Shown here piece by piece: positions 1-5,006 of a stretch of DNA of 5,006 bases (its first letter is position 1; every line of letters starts with the position of its first letter). Under the pieces are notes generated by a model. The model had not been told where the DNA came from and ran no database searches. It worked only from the letters and a program-made list of their open reading frames with translations. The position numbers and the translations under genes are program-made. The stretch lies in contig CAIVXW010000311.1 in the NCBI GenBank assembly GCA_903910005.1, forward strand, positions 1 through 5,006, given 5' to 3'. The DNA is from an uncultured Methylococcaceae bacterium. Its GTDB lineage: Bacteria > Pseudomonadota > Gammaproteobacteria > Methylococcales > Methylococcaceae.

Positions 1-4
1 CTAA

Positions 5-21
5 GCAGAGTCAGGCTCTGC
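5..21. repeat. inverted repeat, 6-bp arms
   Basis: GCAGAG at 5-10 and CTCTGC at 16-21 are perfect complementary arms around a 5-base loop. There is no T-run on either side inside the window, so this is not a textbook intrinsic terminator. It may be part of the 3' end of a transcript from either direction, or chance. Confidence 0.35.
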
Positions 22-86
22 GGCAAGGGGGTGGAAAAGGCAGCACCAATCACCTGTCAGCCCCCTGCCTGCAAAACCCTGCTGCA

Positions 87-106
87 GCGGTTTCGGCTCA
101 AACCGC
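87..106. repeat. inverted repeat, 7-bp arms, downstream of the minus-strand gene
   Basis: GCGGTTT at 87-93 pairs with AAACCGC at 100-106 around a 6-base loop. It lies about 50 bases beyond the stop codon of the minus-strand membrane protein gene, where a terminator would be expected. Reading the minus strand, the first T-rich bases (GTTTT) come some ten bases after the stem rather than directly after it, so termination activity is uncertain. Confidence 0.4.
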
Positions 107-156
107 GTCTGACCAGGGCGTCAGGCAGCGGATAACAGCCTGCGTGACGGTCAATC

Positions 157-666
157 TCAGATCAATACGACCAGTATCCCCAGAACCACCAGGGCGGCGA
201 CTATTTTATAGGGCCAGGCCAGCAGGCTGAAGGCCAGTCTCACCGACAGGTAGTGCCGCTTCAACCAGCGTCCAAGCCGGGGCAATCCGTGTTCCTTTCC
301 GTATTTCCATAAAGCTCTCAACAAAACCAGCCCAACCAGCAGTTTGACCGGCGTCAGACCAATCGCGGTCACCATTTCCGAGTATCTGGACGCATCCTGT
401 GGATAATGCTCCTCAAGCCACTGTTCAATATAATCTTCCAGTATTTCCTCCGGGGCCTCGACCACTACAAGATAGATGTTTTCAAGCAGGTCAAAAATGA
501 GTTCCAGCAAATCGAGGGTCAATTCCAGGGCAAATTCTCCCAGTATCGCGGCAAGGCCAAGGATACCCAGTGCCCACCCCAGCGGTTTCCAGCTTGGGGT
601 CACCTCGTCCGCGTCAGGCGGCGTGGGGGGCGGCGACGGGAGGTTGTCGTTGTCGGTGTCAGTCAT
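157..666 (-). CDS. hypothetical membrane protein, three predicted hydrophobic segments
   Basis: I do not recognise this 169-residue protein. It opens with a polar, acidic and proline-rich stretch (MTDTDNDNLPSPPPTPPDAD). A hydrophobic segment follows at about residues 29-47. Next is a leucine- and acid-rich, probably amphipathic helical region (about 48-88), then a second hydrophobic segment (about 103-120), a basic linker (121-139) and a strongly hydrophobic C-terminus (about 141-169, ending LVVLGILVVLI). There is no signal peptide cleavage site, enzyme motif or metal-binding motif; the role is unknown and the inner membrane is the likely location. The frame stays open upstream to an ATG at 720 and a TTG at 774. 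I chose the ATG at 666 because the protein from there begins like a natural polar N-terminus and leaves room for promoters. The ATG at 720 has a purine-rich AGGGG a few bases upstream and remains a real alternative. The gene is divergent from purE. Confidence 0.7.
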   Translation of the reverse strand: MTDTDNDNLPSPPPTPPDADEVTPSWKPLGWALGILGLAAILGEFALELTLDLLELIFDLLENIYLVVVEAPEEILEDYIEQWLEEHYPQDASRYSEMVTAIGLTPVKLLVGLVLLRALWKYGKEHGLPRLGRWLKRHYLSVRLAFSLLAWPYKIVAALVVLGILVVLI

Positions 667-788
667 GAATAAAACCGCTGTGTTAGCCAGGATGGAACCG
701 GAGTGACCGGAAACAGGCATCCATCCACCCCTAAAGTCAATGAAATCGGATAAAATGCTCCCCTTTTTTTGCAACAGGGTCGCAGCAA
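667..788. promoter_or_regulatory. divergent intergenic region between the membrane protein gene and purE
   Basis: This 122-base gap must hold the start signals for both directions, unless the minus-strand gene begins upstream of 666. On the plus strand TAAAAT at 751-756 is a fair -10 match. It would put the transcript start near 763, about 25 bases before purE, but no good -35 lies 16-18 bases upstream. A direct repeat of ACCGGA sits around 696-709. I see no match to the E. coli PurR operator as I recall it and no room for a riboswitch in the short purE leader. All assignments here are inference from short motifs. Confidence 0.35.
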
Positions 789-1295
789 ATGGTTCAAGTC
801 AGCATTGTAATGGGCAGCACCAGTGATTGGGAGGTGATGGCTCACGCCGCCGGTATCCTCAAACAACTGGGGGTGCCCTACGAAGCCCGGGTGGTGTCCG
901 CACACCGCACGCCCGATCTGTTGTTTGAATATGCGGAACAGGCCGAGGCACGCGGCATTCAGTGCATTATCGCCGGTGCTGGCGGGGCAGCCCACCTGCC
1001 CGGCATGCTGGCGGCCAAAACCTCGTTGCCGGTGCTGGGAGTACCGGTTCCCTCCCGCTATCTCAATGGTCAGGATTCGCTGTATTCCATCGTGCAGATG
1101 CCCCGGGGCATACCGGTGGCGACCTTTGCCATCGGGGAGGCCGGAGCCAGCAACGCGGCCCTGTTTGCCATCGCCCTGCTGGCATTGCAGGATACTGCAC
1201 TCAAAACAAAATTAAAGGATTTTCGCCGCCAGCAAACCGACATGGCCCTGAAGGCTCAACTCCCGCAACCGGAAAACACCGGAGCATCCGCATGA
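789..1295 (+). CDS. purE: PurE, N5-carboxyaminoimidazole ribonucleotide mutase
   Basis: PurE (class I) is the cytoplasmic mutase that converts N5-carboxyaminoimidazole ribonucleotide (N5-CAIR) to 4-carboxyaminoimidazole ribonucleotide in de novo purine synthesis, using the product of PurK. The 168 residues match the usual compact one-domain length. Visible signatures are the phosphate-binding start VMGSTSDW (residues 7-14), the active-site SAHRTPD (37-43, with His39 at the place of E. coli His45) and the glycine-rich loop AGAGGAAHLPGM (62-73). GVPVPSRYLNGQDSLYSIVQMPRGIPVAT and the helix GASNAALFA follow, as in the family. The C-terminal 15 or so residues are polar and probably variable. The start at 789 puts the N-terminus right before the first beta strand; the ribosome site is weak (AGGG about ten bases upstream). 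The stop overlaps the purK start by four bases. The presence of a purK partner supports the class I mutase role rather than the class II carboxylase. Confidence 0.96.
   Translation: MVQVSIVMGSTSDWEVMAHAAGILKQLGVPYEARVVSAHRTPDLLFEYAEQAEARGIQCIIAGAGGAAHLPGMLAAKTSLPVLGVPVPSRYLNGQDSLYSIVQMPRGIPVATFAIGEAGASNAALFAIALLALQDTALKTKLKDFRRQQTDMALKAQLPQPENTGASA
1281..1284 (+). promoter_or_regulatory. purK ribosome binding site inside purE
   Basis: GGAG lies seven bases before the purK ATG at 1292, a normal spacing. It fixes the purK start and, with the ATGA overlap at 1292-1295, suggests translational coupling of PurE and PurK. Confidence 0.6.
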
Positions 1296-2416
1296 CGCCC
1301 ATTCTGCCACAAGCAACCCTGGGTCTTCTGGGCGGCGGGCAACTGGGGCAGATGTTCGCCCTGGCGGCCATCGCCATGGGCTATCGGGTCGCCGTGCTGG
1401 ATCCCGATCCCGACAGCCCCGCCGGTCGTCTGGCCTGCCTGCATATTCAGGCGGCCTATGATGACCGTGCGGCCCTGGATCAACTGGCCGCCGTCTCGGC
1501 AGCAATCACCACTGAATTCGAGAATGTCCCGGCCGAAAGCCTGCGCTACCTGGCAGACAGGGTCAGGACCAGTCCATCAGCCGAGTGTGTATCAGTCGCC
1601 CAGGATCGAATCACCGAGAAGCGTTACCTGGCCAGTCGTGGTTTTCCGGTGGTTCCCTTTCAGGTCATCGAGACCGCGAATGATCTGAACCAGCCCCTGG
1701 ATTCCTGCCTGCCGGGTATTCTCAAACTGGCCCGACTGGGATACGACGGCAAGGGGCAGGTGCGGGTTAAAACCCGGGAAGCCGTTGCCGAGGCCTTTGC
1801 CCAACTCGGGGCAAAACCCTGTGTTCTGGAGCGGCAGATTGAGCTTCAGACTGAAATTTCCGCCGTCATTGCCCGCACCGCAGACGGACAAACCGCGTGT
1901 TATCCGGTGGCCGAAAACCGGCATCGTGACGGCATTCTGGATGTCAGCATCGTGCCGGCCCGGGTGTCAGTGGCCATTGCCGAACAGGCCCGCGACATGG
2001 CCTGCCGTCTGGCTGACGCCATGGACTATGTGGGTGTCATGGCGGTCGAATACTTCGTAGCCACCGACGCAACCTTAAGGGTCAATGAAATCGCGCCACG
2101 GCCCCACAACAGTGGCCATTTTACCCAGGACGCCTGTGTGGCCAGTCAGTTTGAGCAACAGGTCAGAACCCTGTGCGGACTGCCACCGGCTGATACCCGC
2201 CTGCTGAGTCCGGTCGTCATGGCCAATCTGCTGGGAGAACCCTGGCATGACGGTTCAGCGGCGATTGGCCGTCTGCTCGCAGGGTCCAATGTCAAACTGC
2301 ATCTCTACGGCAAGCGCGAAGCCCGTTCCGGTCGCAAGATGGGCCATGTCAACCTGCTGGCGACCAGCACGGAATCAGCATTGCAGCAATTATCACTGCT
2401 GCGTGACCGAAGCTGA
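1292..2416 (+). CDS. purK: PurK, N5-carboxyaminoimidazole ribonucleotide synthase
   Basis: PurK is an ATP-grasp enzyme that uses ATP and bicarbonate to carboxylate aminoimidazole ribonucleotide, giving the N5-CAIR handed to PurE. The 374 residues are typical. The N-terminal domain starts with the glycine-rich LGLLGGGQLGQMFALAA (10-26) and the VLDPDPDSPAG segment (35-45). TEFENVP (74-80) follows, then the ATP-grasp region with ARLGYDGKGQ (147-156), AENRHRDGILDVSIVPA (207-223) and the metal/ATP-binding NEIAPRPHNSGHFTQDAC (265-282). The C-terminal domain ends with the expected KMGHVNLLA (349-357). One oddity is Leu146 in ILKLARLGYDGKGQ, where I recall threonine as usual (ILKT...). The ATG at 1292 is chosen because it overlaps the purE stop, has a GGAG site, and begins just before the nucleotide-fold strand; the same frame is open further upstream but only as a shadow of purE. 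Confidence 0.96.
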   Translation: MTPILPQATLGLLGGGQLGQMFALAAIAMGYRVAVLDPDPDSPAGRLACLHIQAAYDDRAALDQLAAVSAAITTEFENVPAESLRYLADRVRTSPSAECVSVAQDRITEKRYLASRGFPVVPFQVIETANDLNQPLDSCLPGILKLARLGYDGKGQVRVKTREAVAEAFAQLGAKPCVLERQIELQTEISAVIARTADGQTACYPVAENRHRDGILDVSIVPARVSVAIAEQARDMACRLADAMDYVGVMAVEYFVATDATLRVNEIAPRPHNSGHFTQDACVASQFEQQVRTLCGLPPADTRLLSPVVMANLLGEPWHDGSAAIGRLLAGSNVKLHLYGKREARSGRKMGHVNLLATSTESALQQLSLLRDRS

Positions 2417-2500
2417 TTCCCGTATGGATTATCCCGTTGTAAGCCAATCGCCAGCGTGGGAAAATCCGGCTCCCCATCTCCATCCCGTTTAATTCTGCCC

Positions 2501-3439
2501 ATGGAAATCATATTAGCCAATCCCCGTGGTTTTTGTGCCGGTGTCGATCGTGCCATCGACATCGTACAGCGAGCCATAGAAGTGTTCGGAGCCCCCATCT
2601 ATGTACGCCATGAAGTGGTACATAACCGTTATGTGGTCGACGGACTGCGCCGAAGCGGTGCCGTCTTTGTGGAAGAACTGGCGGAAGTTCCTGAAAAAGC
2701 CACCGTCATCTTCAGTGCCCACGGCGTATCGCAGGCCATACAGGCTGAAGCACGCGACAGGGGACTCAGGATTTTTGACGCCACCTGTCCGCTGGTTACC
2801 AAGGTACATATCGAAGTCCACCATCACGCCAGTGAGGGGCGGGAAATCGTATTCATCGGTCACGCCGGACACCCGGAAGTAGAAGGCACCATGGGTCAGT
2901 ATGTCAATGCTGACGGCGGCATTTATCTGGTTGAATCGCCTGATGACGTGGAACGTCTTGTGGTCAGGCATCCGGACAACCTGGCCTACGTGACCCAAAC
3001 CACCCTTTCCATCGACGATACCCAGGCCATTGTTGCTGCCCTGCGTGCCCGTTTCCCGGCCATTATCGGGCCGCGCAAGGACGACATCTGCTACGCCACC
3101 CAGAACCGGCAGGATGCCGTAAAGCAACTGGCTGAACAGTGTGACGTGATTCTGGTGGTGGGATCGCCCAACAGTTCAAATTCCAACCGTCTGCGCGAAA
3201 TCGCTGAAAAAATGGGACGACCGTCCTACCTGATTGACGATGCCGGACAGGTTCAACCCGACTGGGTTGAAACCGCCAGCAAGATCGGCGTGACTGCCGG
3301 TGCCTCGGCCCCTGAAATTCTGGTCTCCCAGGTGGTGGAAAAACTGACATCGTGGGGAGGACGAGTCGTGCGGGAAAATCAGGGCATTGAGGAAACGGTT
3401 GTTTTCTCGCTGCCGCGAGAATTGAGACAGTCGGCCTGA
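2501..3439 (+). CDS. ispH: IspH, 4-hydroxy-3-methylbut-2-enyl diphosphate reductase
   Basis: IspH (LytB) is the last enzyme of the MEP isoprenoid pathway. It reduces HMBPP to isopentenyl and dimethylallyl diphosphate in the cytoplasm with a [4Fe-4S] cluster. The 312 residues are close to the usual length for proteobacterial IspH. The three cluster cysteines are Cys12 (PRGFCAGVDRA), Cys96 (DATCPLVTKVH) and Cys197 (DDICYATQNRQ). Substrate-contact residues also fall at E. coli numbers: His41, His74 (SAHGVS), His124 and Glu126 (GHPEVEGT), Thr167 (TQTTLS), Ser225 and Asn227 (GSPNSSNSNRL) and Ser269 (TAGASAPE). The ATG at 2501 gives the conserved start MEIILANPRGFCAGV. An in-frame GTG at 2456 would add 15 residues that do not look like the family. 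No clear Shine-Dalgarno precedes the ATG. The gene sits 84 bases after purK, not after fkpB/lspA as in E. coli. Confidence 0.97.
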   Translation: MEIILANPRGFCAGVDRAIDIVQRAIEVFGAPIYVRHEVVHNRYVVDGLRRSGAVFVEELAEVPEKATVIFSAHGVSQAIQAEARDRGLRIFDATCPLVTKVHIEVHHHASEGREIVFIGHAGHPEVEGTMGQYVNADGGIYLVESPDDVERLVVRHPDNLAYVTQTTLSIDDTQAIVAALRARFPAIIGPRKDDICYATQNRQDAVKQLAEQCDVILVVGSPNSSNSNRLREIAEKMGRPSYLIDDAGQVQPDWVETASKIGVTAGASAPEILVSQVVEKLTSWGGRVVRENQGIEETVVFSLPRELRQSA

Positions 3440-3471
3440 GCCATCCGATCCAGCCCCGTGATGCGGATCAG

Positions 3472-4524
3472 GTGTCGCCGGTATCGGTTGAACAAATCCG
3501 GCAGTGGGGAGAACAACTGGGATTTCAGCAGGTCGGCATTTCCGGCGTCGACCTGCACCAGGCATCGACCCAACTGCACGAATGGCTGGCTGCCGGGTTT
3601 CACGGCGGCATGAACTGGATGGCGGAACGGGCCGCCCTCCGGACTGAACCCGCAGCCCTGGTGCCTGGTACCGTCACCGTCATCAGCGTGCGAATGGATT
3701 ATCTACCACAAAGCCGGGATCAGGCCTTCGCCCAACTGGAAAATCCGGATCTCGCCTACATTGCCCGCTACGCCCTGGGGCGGGATTATCACAAACTGAT
3801 GCGTAAACGCCTGCAGCAGTTGGCTGAGCGGATCCGCGCACAGATGGGTGATCTGCACTACCGGGTTTTCTGCGACAGTGCCCCGGTACTGGAAAAACCG
3901 CTTGCCAGCCAGGCCGGGCTGGGCTGGATCGGCAAACACACCAACCTCATTCAGCGCGAGGCCGGTTCGTTTTTCTTTCTCGGGGAAATTTATACCGACC
4001 TGCCACTCCCGCCCGATACTCCGCAAACGTCACATTGCGGCAGTTGCACGGCCTGCATTGACATCTGCCCGACCCGGGCCATCGTCGCACCGTACCGTCT
4101 GGACGCCCGCCGCTGCATTGCCTACCTGACCATCGAATGGCGCGGAGTCATCCCGGAGGAATTTCGAGCCGCAATGGGCAACCGTATCTATGGCTGCGAC
4201 GATTGCCAACTGGTGTGTCCGTGGAACCGCTACGCCCGCCTGACCCGCGAAATCGATTTTTTACCCCGCCAGAACCTGGACACTGCCAGTCTGCTGGCAC
4301 TATGGGCCTGGAACGAGGCAACATTCCTGCGAACACTGGAAGGTTCCCCCCTGCGGCGGATCGGCCACCTGACCTGGCTACGCAACATTGCAGTGGCTCT
4401 GGGCAACGCACCGACGTCTCCTGCGGTTGTGGCAGCCCTGGAATCACGCCTGCCCGAGGCCAGCCCACTGCTGCGGGAACATATCGTGTGGGCTCTGCGG
4501 CAACACGGAGTACTTGTCGAATGA
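3472..4524 (+). CDS. queG: QueG, epoxyqueuosine reductase
   Basis: QueG performs the last step of queuosine synthesis, reducing epoxyqueuosine to queuosine in tRNA with cobalamin and two [4Fe-4S] clusters. The 350 residues contain the N-terminal cobalamin/substrate region (WGEQLGFQQVGIS at 12-24; GGMNWMAER; ISVRMDYLP; IARYALGRDYHKLMR at 97-111). The catalytic region follows: VFCDSAPVLEKPLA, where Asp135 matches the proposed proton-donor aspartate, and GLGWIGKHTNLI. The ferredoxin-like part has Cys189, 192, 195 and 199 (CGSCTACIDICP), Cys215, and Cys242, 245 and 249 (CDDCQLVCPWN), eight in all. The C-terminus (about 265-350) is helical and HEAT-like. The start is a GTG, chosen because the N-terminus then aligns with the family; the first in-frame ATG, at 3610, would remove conserved residues. 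The ribosome site is weak. The gene starts 32 bases after ispH with no terminator between. Confidence 0.95.
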   Translation: MSPVSVEQIRQWGEQLGFQQVGISGVDLHQASTQLHEWLAAGFHGGMNWMAERAALRTEPAALVPGTVTVISVRMDYLPQSRDQAFAQLENPDLAYIARYALGRDYHKLMRKRLQQLAERIRAQMGDLHYRVFCDSAPVLEKPLASQAGLGWIGKHTNLIQREAGSFFFLGEIYTDLPLPPDTPQTSHCGSCTACIDICPTRAIVAPYRLDARRCIAYLTIEWRGVIPEEFRAAMGNRIYGCDDCQLVCPWNRYARLTREIDFLPRQNLDTASLLALWAWNEATFLRTLEGSPLRRIGHLTWLRNIAVALGNAPTSPAVVAALESRLPEASPLLREHIVWALRQHGVLVE

Positions 4525-4530
4525 ATGCCG

Positions 4531-4547
4531 ACGTTGTAACGTATAAG
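4531..4547 (+). promoter_or_regulatory. possible tRNA promoter with overlapping palindrome
   Basis: Between queG and the tRNA, ACGTT and AACGT (4531-4542) form an inverted repeat around a 2-base centre. TATAAG (4542-4547) could be a -10 element with a start near 4554, just before the mature tRNA. No -35 is found at normal spacing; TTGTCG at 4514-4519 is too far. The tRNA may instead be cut from a queG read-through transcript. Confidence 0.25.
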
Positions 4548-4557
4548 CCTCTTCCGC

Positions 4558-4633
4558 GTCCCCATCGTCTAGTGGCCCAGGACTCCGCCCTCTCACGGCG
4601 GCAACAGGGGTTCGAAACCCCTTGGGGACGCCA
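4558..4633 (+). tRNA. tRNA-Glu, anticodon CTC
   Basis: A complete 76-base cloverleaf can be folded by eye. The acceptor stem GTCCCCA (4558-4564) pairs with TGGGGAC (4623-4629), followed by discriminator G and encoded CCA (4631-4633). The D arm follows the usual Glu pattern (TCGTCTAG...CCCAGGAC). The anticodon stem CCGCC (4585-4589) pairs with GGCGG (4597-4601), with loop CTCTCAC and anticodon CTC at 4592-4594, which reads GAG codons. The T stem AGGGG (4606-4610) pairs with CCCCT (4618-4622) around TTCGAAA. The body closely resembles bacterial tRNA-Glu. It lies 33 bases after queG on the same strand. E. coli has only the TTC isoacceptor, so a TTC gene is presumably elsewhere in this genome. 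Confidence 0.97.
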
Positions 4634-4670
4634 GTAAACATGAGGGTTCACGGTGGTTGGCAATCAAAGC

Positions 4671-4690
4671 GGGGGAAAATTGGGGGAAAA
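4671..4690. repeat. tandem 11-base G-run repeat
   Basis: GGGGGAAAA occurs at 4671-4679 and again at 4682-4690, an 11-base period; a third G5 run stands at 4701-4705. It begins 37 bases after the tRNA CCA end. Such spaced G-rich direct repeats next to a tRNA could be arm-type integrase binding sites or could form a G-quadruplex; both are inference. Confidence 0.6.
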
Positions 4691-4712
4691 CTCCGGTTGC
4701 GGGGGATTTTTT
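4687..4712 (+). terminator. possible intrinsic terminator of the tRNA-Glu transcript
   Basis: CTCCG (4691-4695) pairs with CGGGG (4700-4704), with one T-G wobble, around a 4-base loop. AAAA precedes the stem and six T (4707-4712) follow it after GA. It is the first such structure after the tRNA, so it could end the tRNA or the whole plus-strand transcript. The stem is short, hence moderate confidence. Confidence 0.45.
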
Positions 4713-4775
4713 GCCCGGGCCTTGGTAACCAGTAACCCCCCCTCGCATTTTTCATGGTACGAAAAATAAAATTCC

Positions 4776-4802
4776 AAAAAGCCGCCTTTGTGCGGTTTTT
4801 TT
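4776..4802 (+). terminator. intrinsic terminator, possibly bidirectional
   Basis: CCGC (4782-4785) pairs with GCGG (4792-4795) around a 6-base loop. A flanking G-T wobble and an A5 tract (4776-4780) opposite seven T (4796-4802) extend it. The A tract gives a T run on the other strand as well, so it could also stop transcription coming leftward from beyond the right edge. This is the best terminator-like structure in the window. Confidence 0.7.
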
Positions 4803-4849
4803 GTGCCCGCATGCAGCAGCTCCGGGACGGGTGGCTCGGGGGGTGCCGG

Positions 4850-5006
4850 TTAGCGTGCCGCCACCGCGCTATCAAGCGGGTTAAGTGACTTTTTGACACC
4901 CCCGCGCAAACGCAGCCCCTCACGGGGCAAAAAGAAAGGGTCAGCGGAGGGAGGGTTGGGGCTGGAGGCTTTGATCCGACATTCCGCCCCCCAGTCGTCT
5001 AAAACA
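4850..5006 (-). CDS. doubtful partial reading frame entering from the right edge
   Basis: On the minus strand one frame is open from the window edge for 51 codons to a TAA at 4850-4852. The translation includes VLDDWGAEC near the edge and ends KKSLNPLDSAVAAR. It has no domain I can name, and codon third positions are only moderately GC-rich. It would be the C-terminal end of a gene reading leftward, with the hairpin at 4776-4802 about 50 bases downstream as its terminator, which is the one point of contextual support. A chance open frame in GC-rich DNA is at least as likely. Confidence 0.2.
   Translation of the reverse strand, partial: VLDDWGAECRIKASSPNPPSADPFFLPREGLRLRGGVKKSLNPLDSAVAAR

Larger units (their letters stand above)
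1..156. other. left-edge DNA without a convincing gene
   Basis: I see no supportable gene here. Plus frame 1 is open from the edge to a TAA at 133-135, and plus frame 3 is open further into the neighbouring gene, but the translations resemble nothing I recognise and have no family motifs. Minus-strand frames are short and lack an ordinary start codon. The stretch lies downstream of the minus-strand membrane protein gene and is probably its 3' flank. It contains two short inverted repeats, listed separately. The tail of a gene lying mostly outside the window cannot be excluded. Confidence 0.5.
4634..5006. other. gene-poor right flank of tRNA-Glu
   Basis: No supportable complete gene is visible in these 373 bases. 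The region contains a tandem G-run repeat, two terminator-like hairpins, the 8-base palindrome GCCCGGGC (4713-4720), the near-palindrome TGGTAACCA, a run of seven C (4736-4742) and a 5-bp inverted repeat GCCCC/GGGGC (4915-4928). A 91-codon minus-strand frame (4648-4923) runs straight through both hairpins and G/C runs and has a low-complexity, arginine- and proline-rich translation with no family features, so I do not call it. The composition is lumpier than in the genes to the left. This may be ordinary intergenic DNA or the edge of an integrated element. Confidence 0.5.

Noticed and set aside
667..788. Riboswitch or PurR operator before purE
   Set aside because: The likely leader is only about 25 bases and I see no conserved aptamer elements or purine-repressor palindrome.
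962..1291. Upstream extension of the purK frame inside purE
   Set aside because: The frame is open, but it overlaps the well-conserved purE coding sequence; PurK families start at the glycine-rich fold, and 1292 has a ribosome site and the stop/start overlap.
2456..2500. GTG start giving a 15-residue longer IspH
   Set aside because: The extra residues do not resemble the family, there is no ribosome site, and the ATG at 2501 gives the conserved N-terminus with cysteines at 12, 96 and 197.
2513..3127. Long minus-strand frame of 204 codons opposite ispH
   Set aside because: It lies wholly within ispH, has no recognisable motif, and is the expected antisense shadow of a GC-rich gene.
3472..4633. 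Functional link between queG and the adjacent tRNA
   Set aside because: Queuosine is placed at G34 of Tyr, His, Asp and Asn tRNAs; a Glu tRNA with C34 cannot be a substrate.
4148..4663. Minus-strand frame covering the tRNA and the queG 3' end
   Set aside because: It crosses a real tRNA and the antisense of queG, and its translation is arginine- and proline-rich without motifs.
4648..4923. 91-codon minus-strand frame right of the tRNA
   Set aside because: It reads through two terminator-like hairpins and homopolymer runs, with a low-complexity basic translation and no convincing start signal.
4915..4928. GCCCC/GGGGC hairpin as a terminator
   Set aside because: The stem is followed by A rather than T on the plus strand, and on the minus strand the T run precedes the stem, so it does not fit an intrinsic terminator in either direction.

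Overview
This GC-rich window looks like a chromosomal segment from a gammaproteobacterium, though the genus cannot be read from it. The evidence is a purE-purK pair with a stop/start overlap, an IspH whose key residues fall at the same numbers as in the Escherichia coli enzyme, a QueG close to the enterobacterial form, and a tRNA-Glu with an encoded CCA end. It is mostly ordinary housekeeping DNA. I found no clear undescribed system; the least explained parts are a small divergent membrane protein on the left and the gene-free DNA right of the tRNA.

Layout: positions 1-156 carry no convincing gene, only two short inverted repeats. A three-segment membrane protein of unknown function (157-666) lies on the minus strand. 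A divergent intergenic region (667-788) separates it from a plus-strand run: purE (789-1295), purK (1292-2416), ispH (2501-3439), queG (3472-4524) and tRNA-Glu with anticodon CTC (4558-4633). I see no convincing terminator between these genes, so co-transcription is possible. The 84-base purK-ispH gap could hide a separate promoter. Positions 4634-5006 hold a tandem G-run repeat, two terminator-like hairpins, and only a doubtful reading frame entering from the right edge on the minus strand.

Function: PurK and PurE together turn aminoimidazole ribonucleotide into its carboxylated form in purine synthesis. IspH makes the final isoprenoid precursors of the MEP pathway. QueG completes queuosine in tRNA anticodons. 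IspH and QueG both depend on [4Fe-4S] clusters but share no pathway. The tRNA-Glu is not a queuosine substrate, because queuosine replaces G34 in GUN anticodons, so its closeness to queG is probably incidental.

The tRNA 3' end followed at once by gene-poor, repeat-bearing DNA resembles the edge of an integrated element. No integrase or second attachment copy is visible, so this remains a hypothesis.
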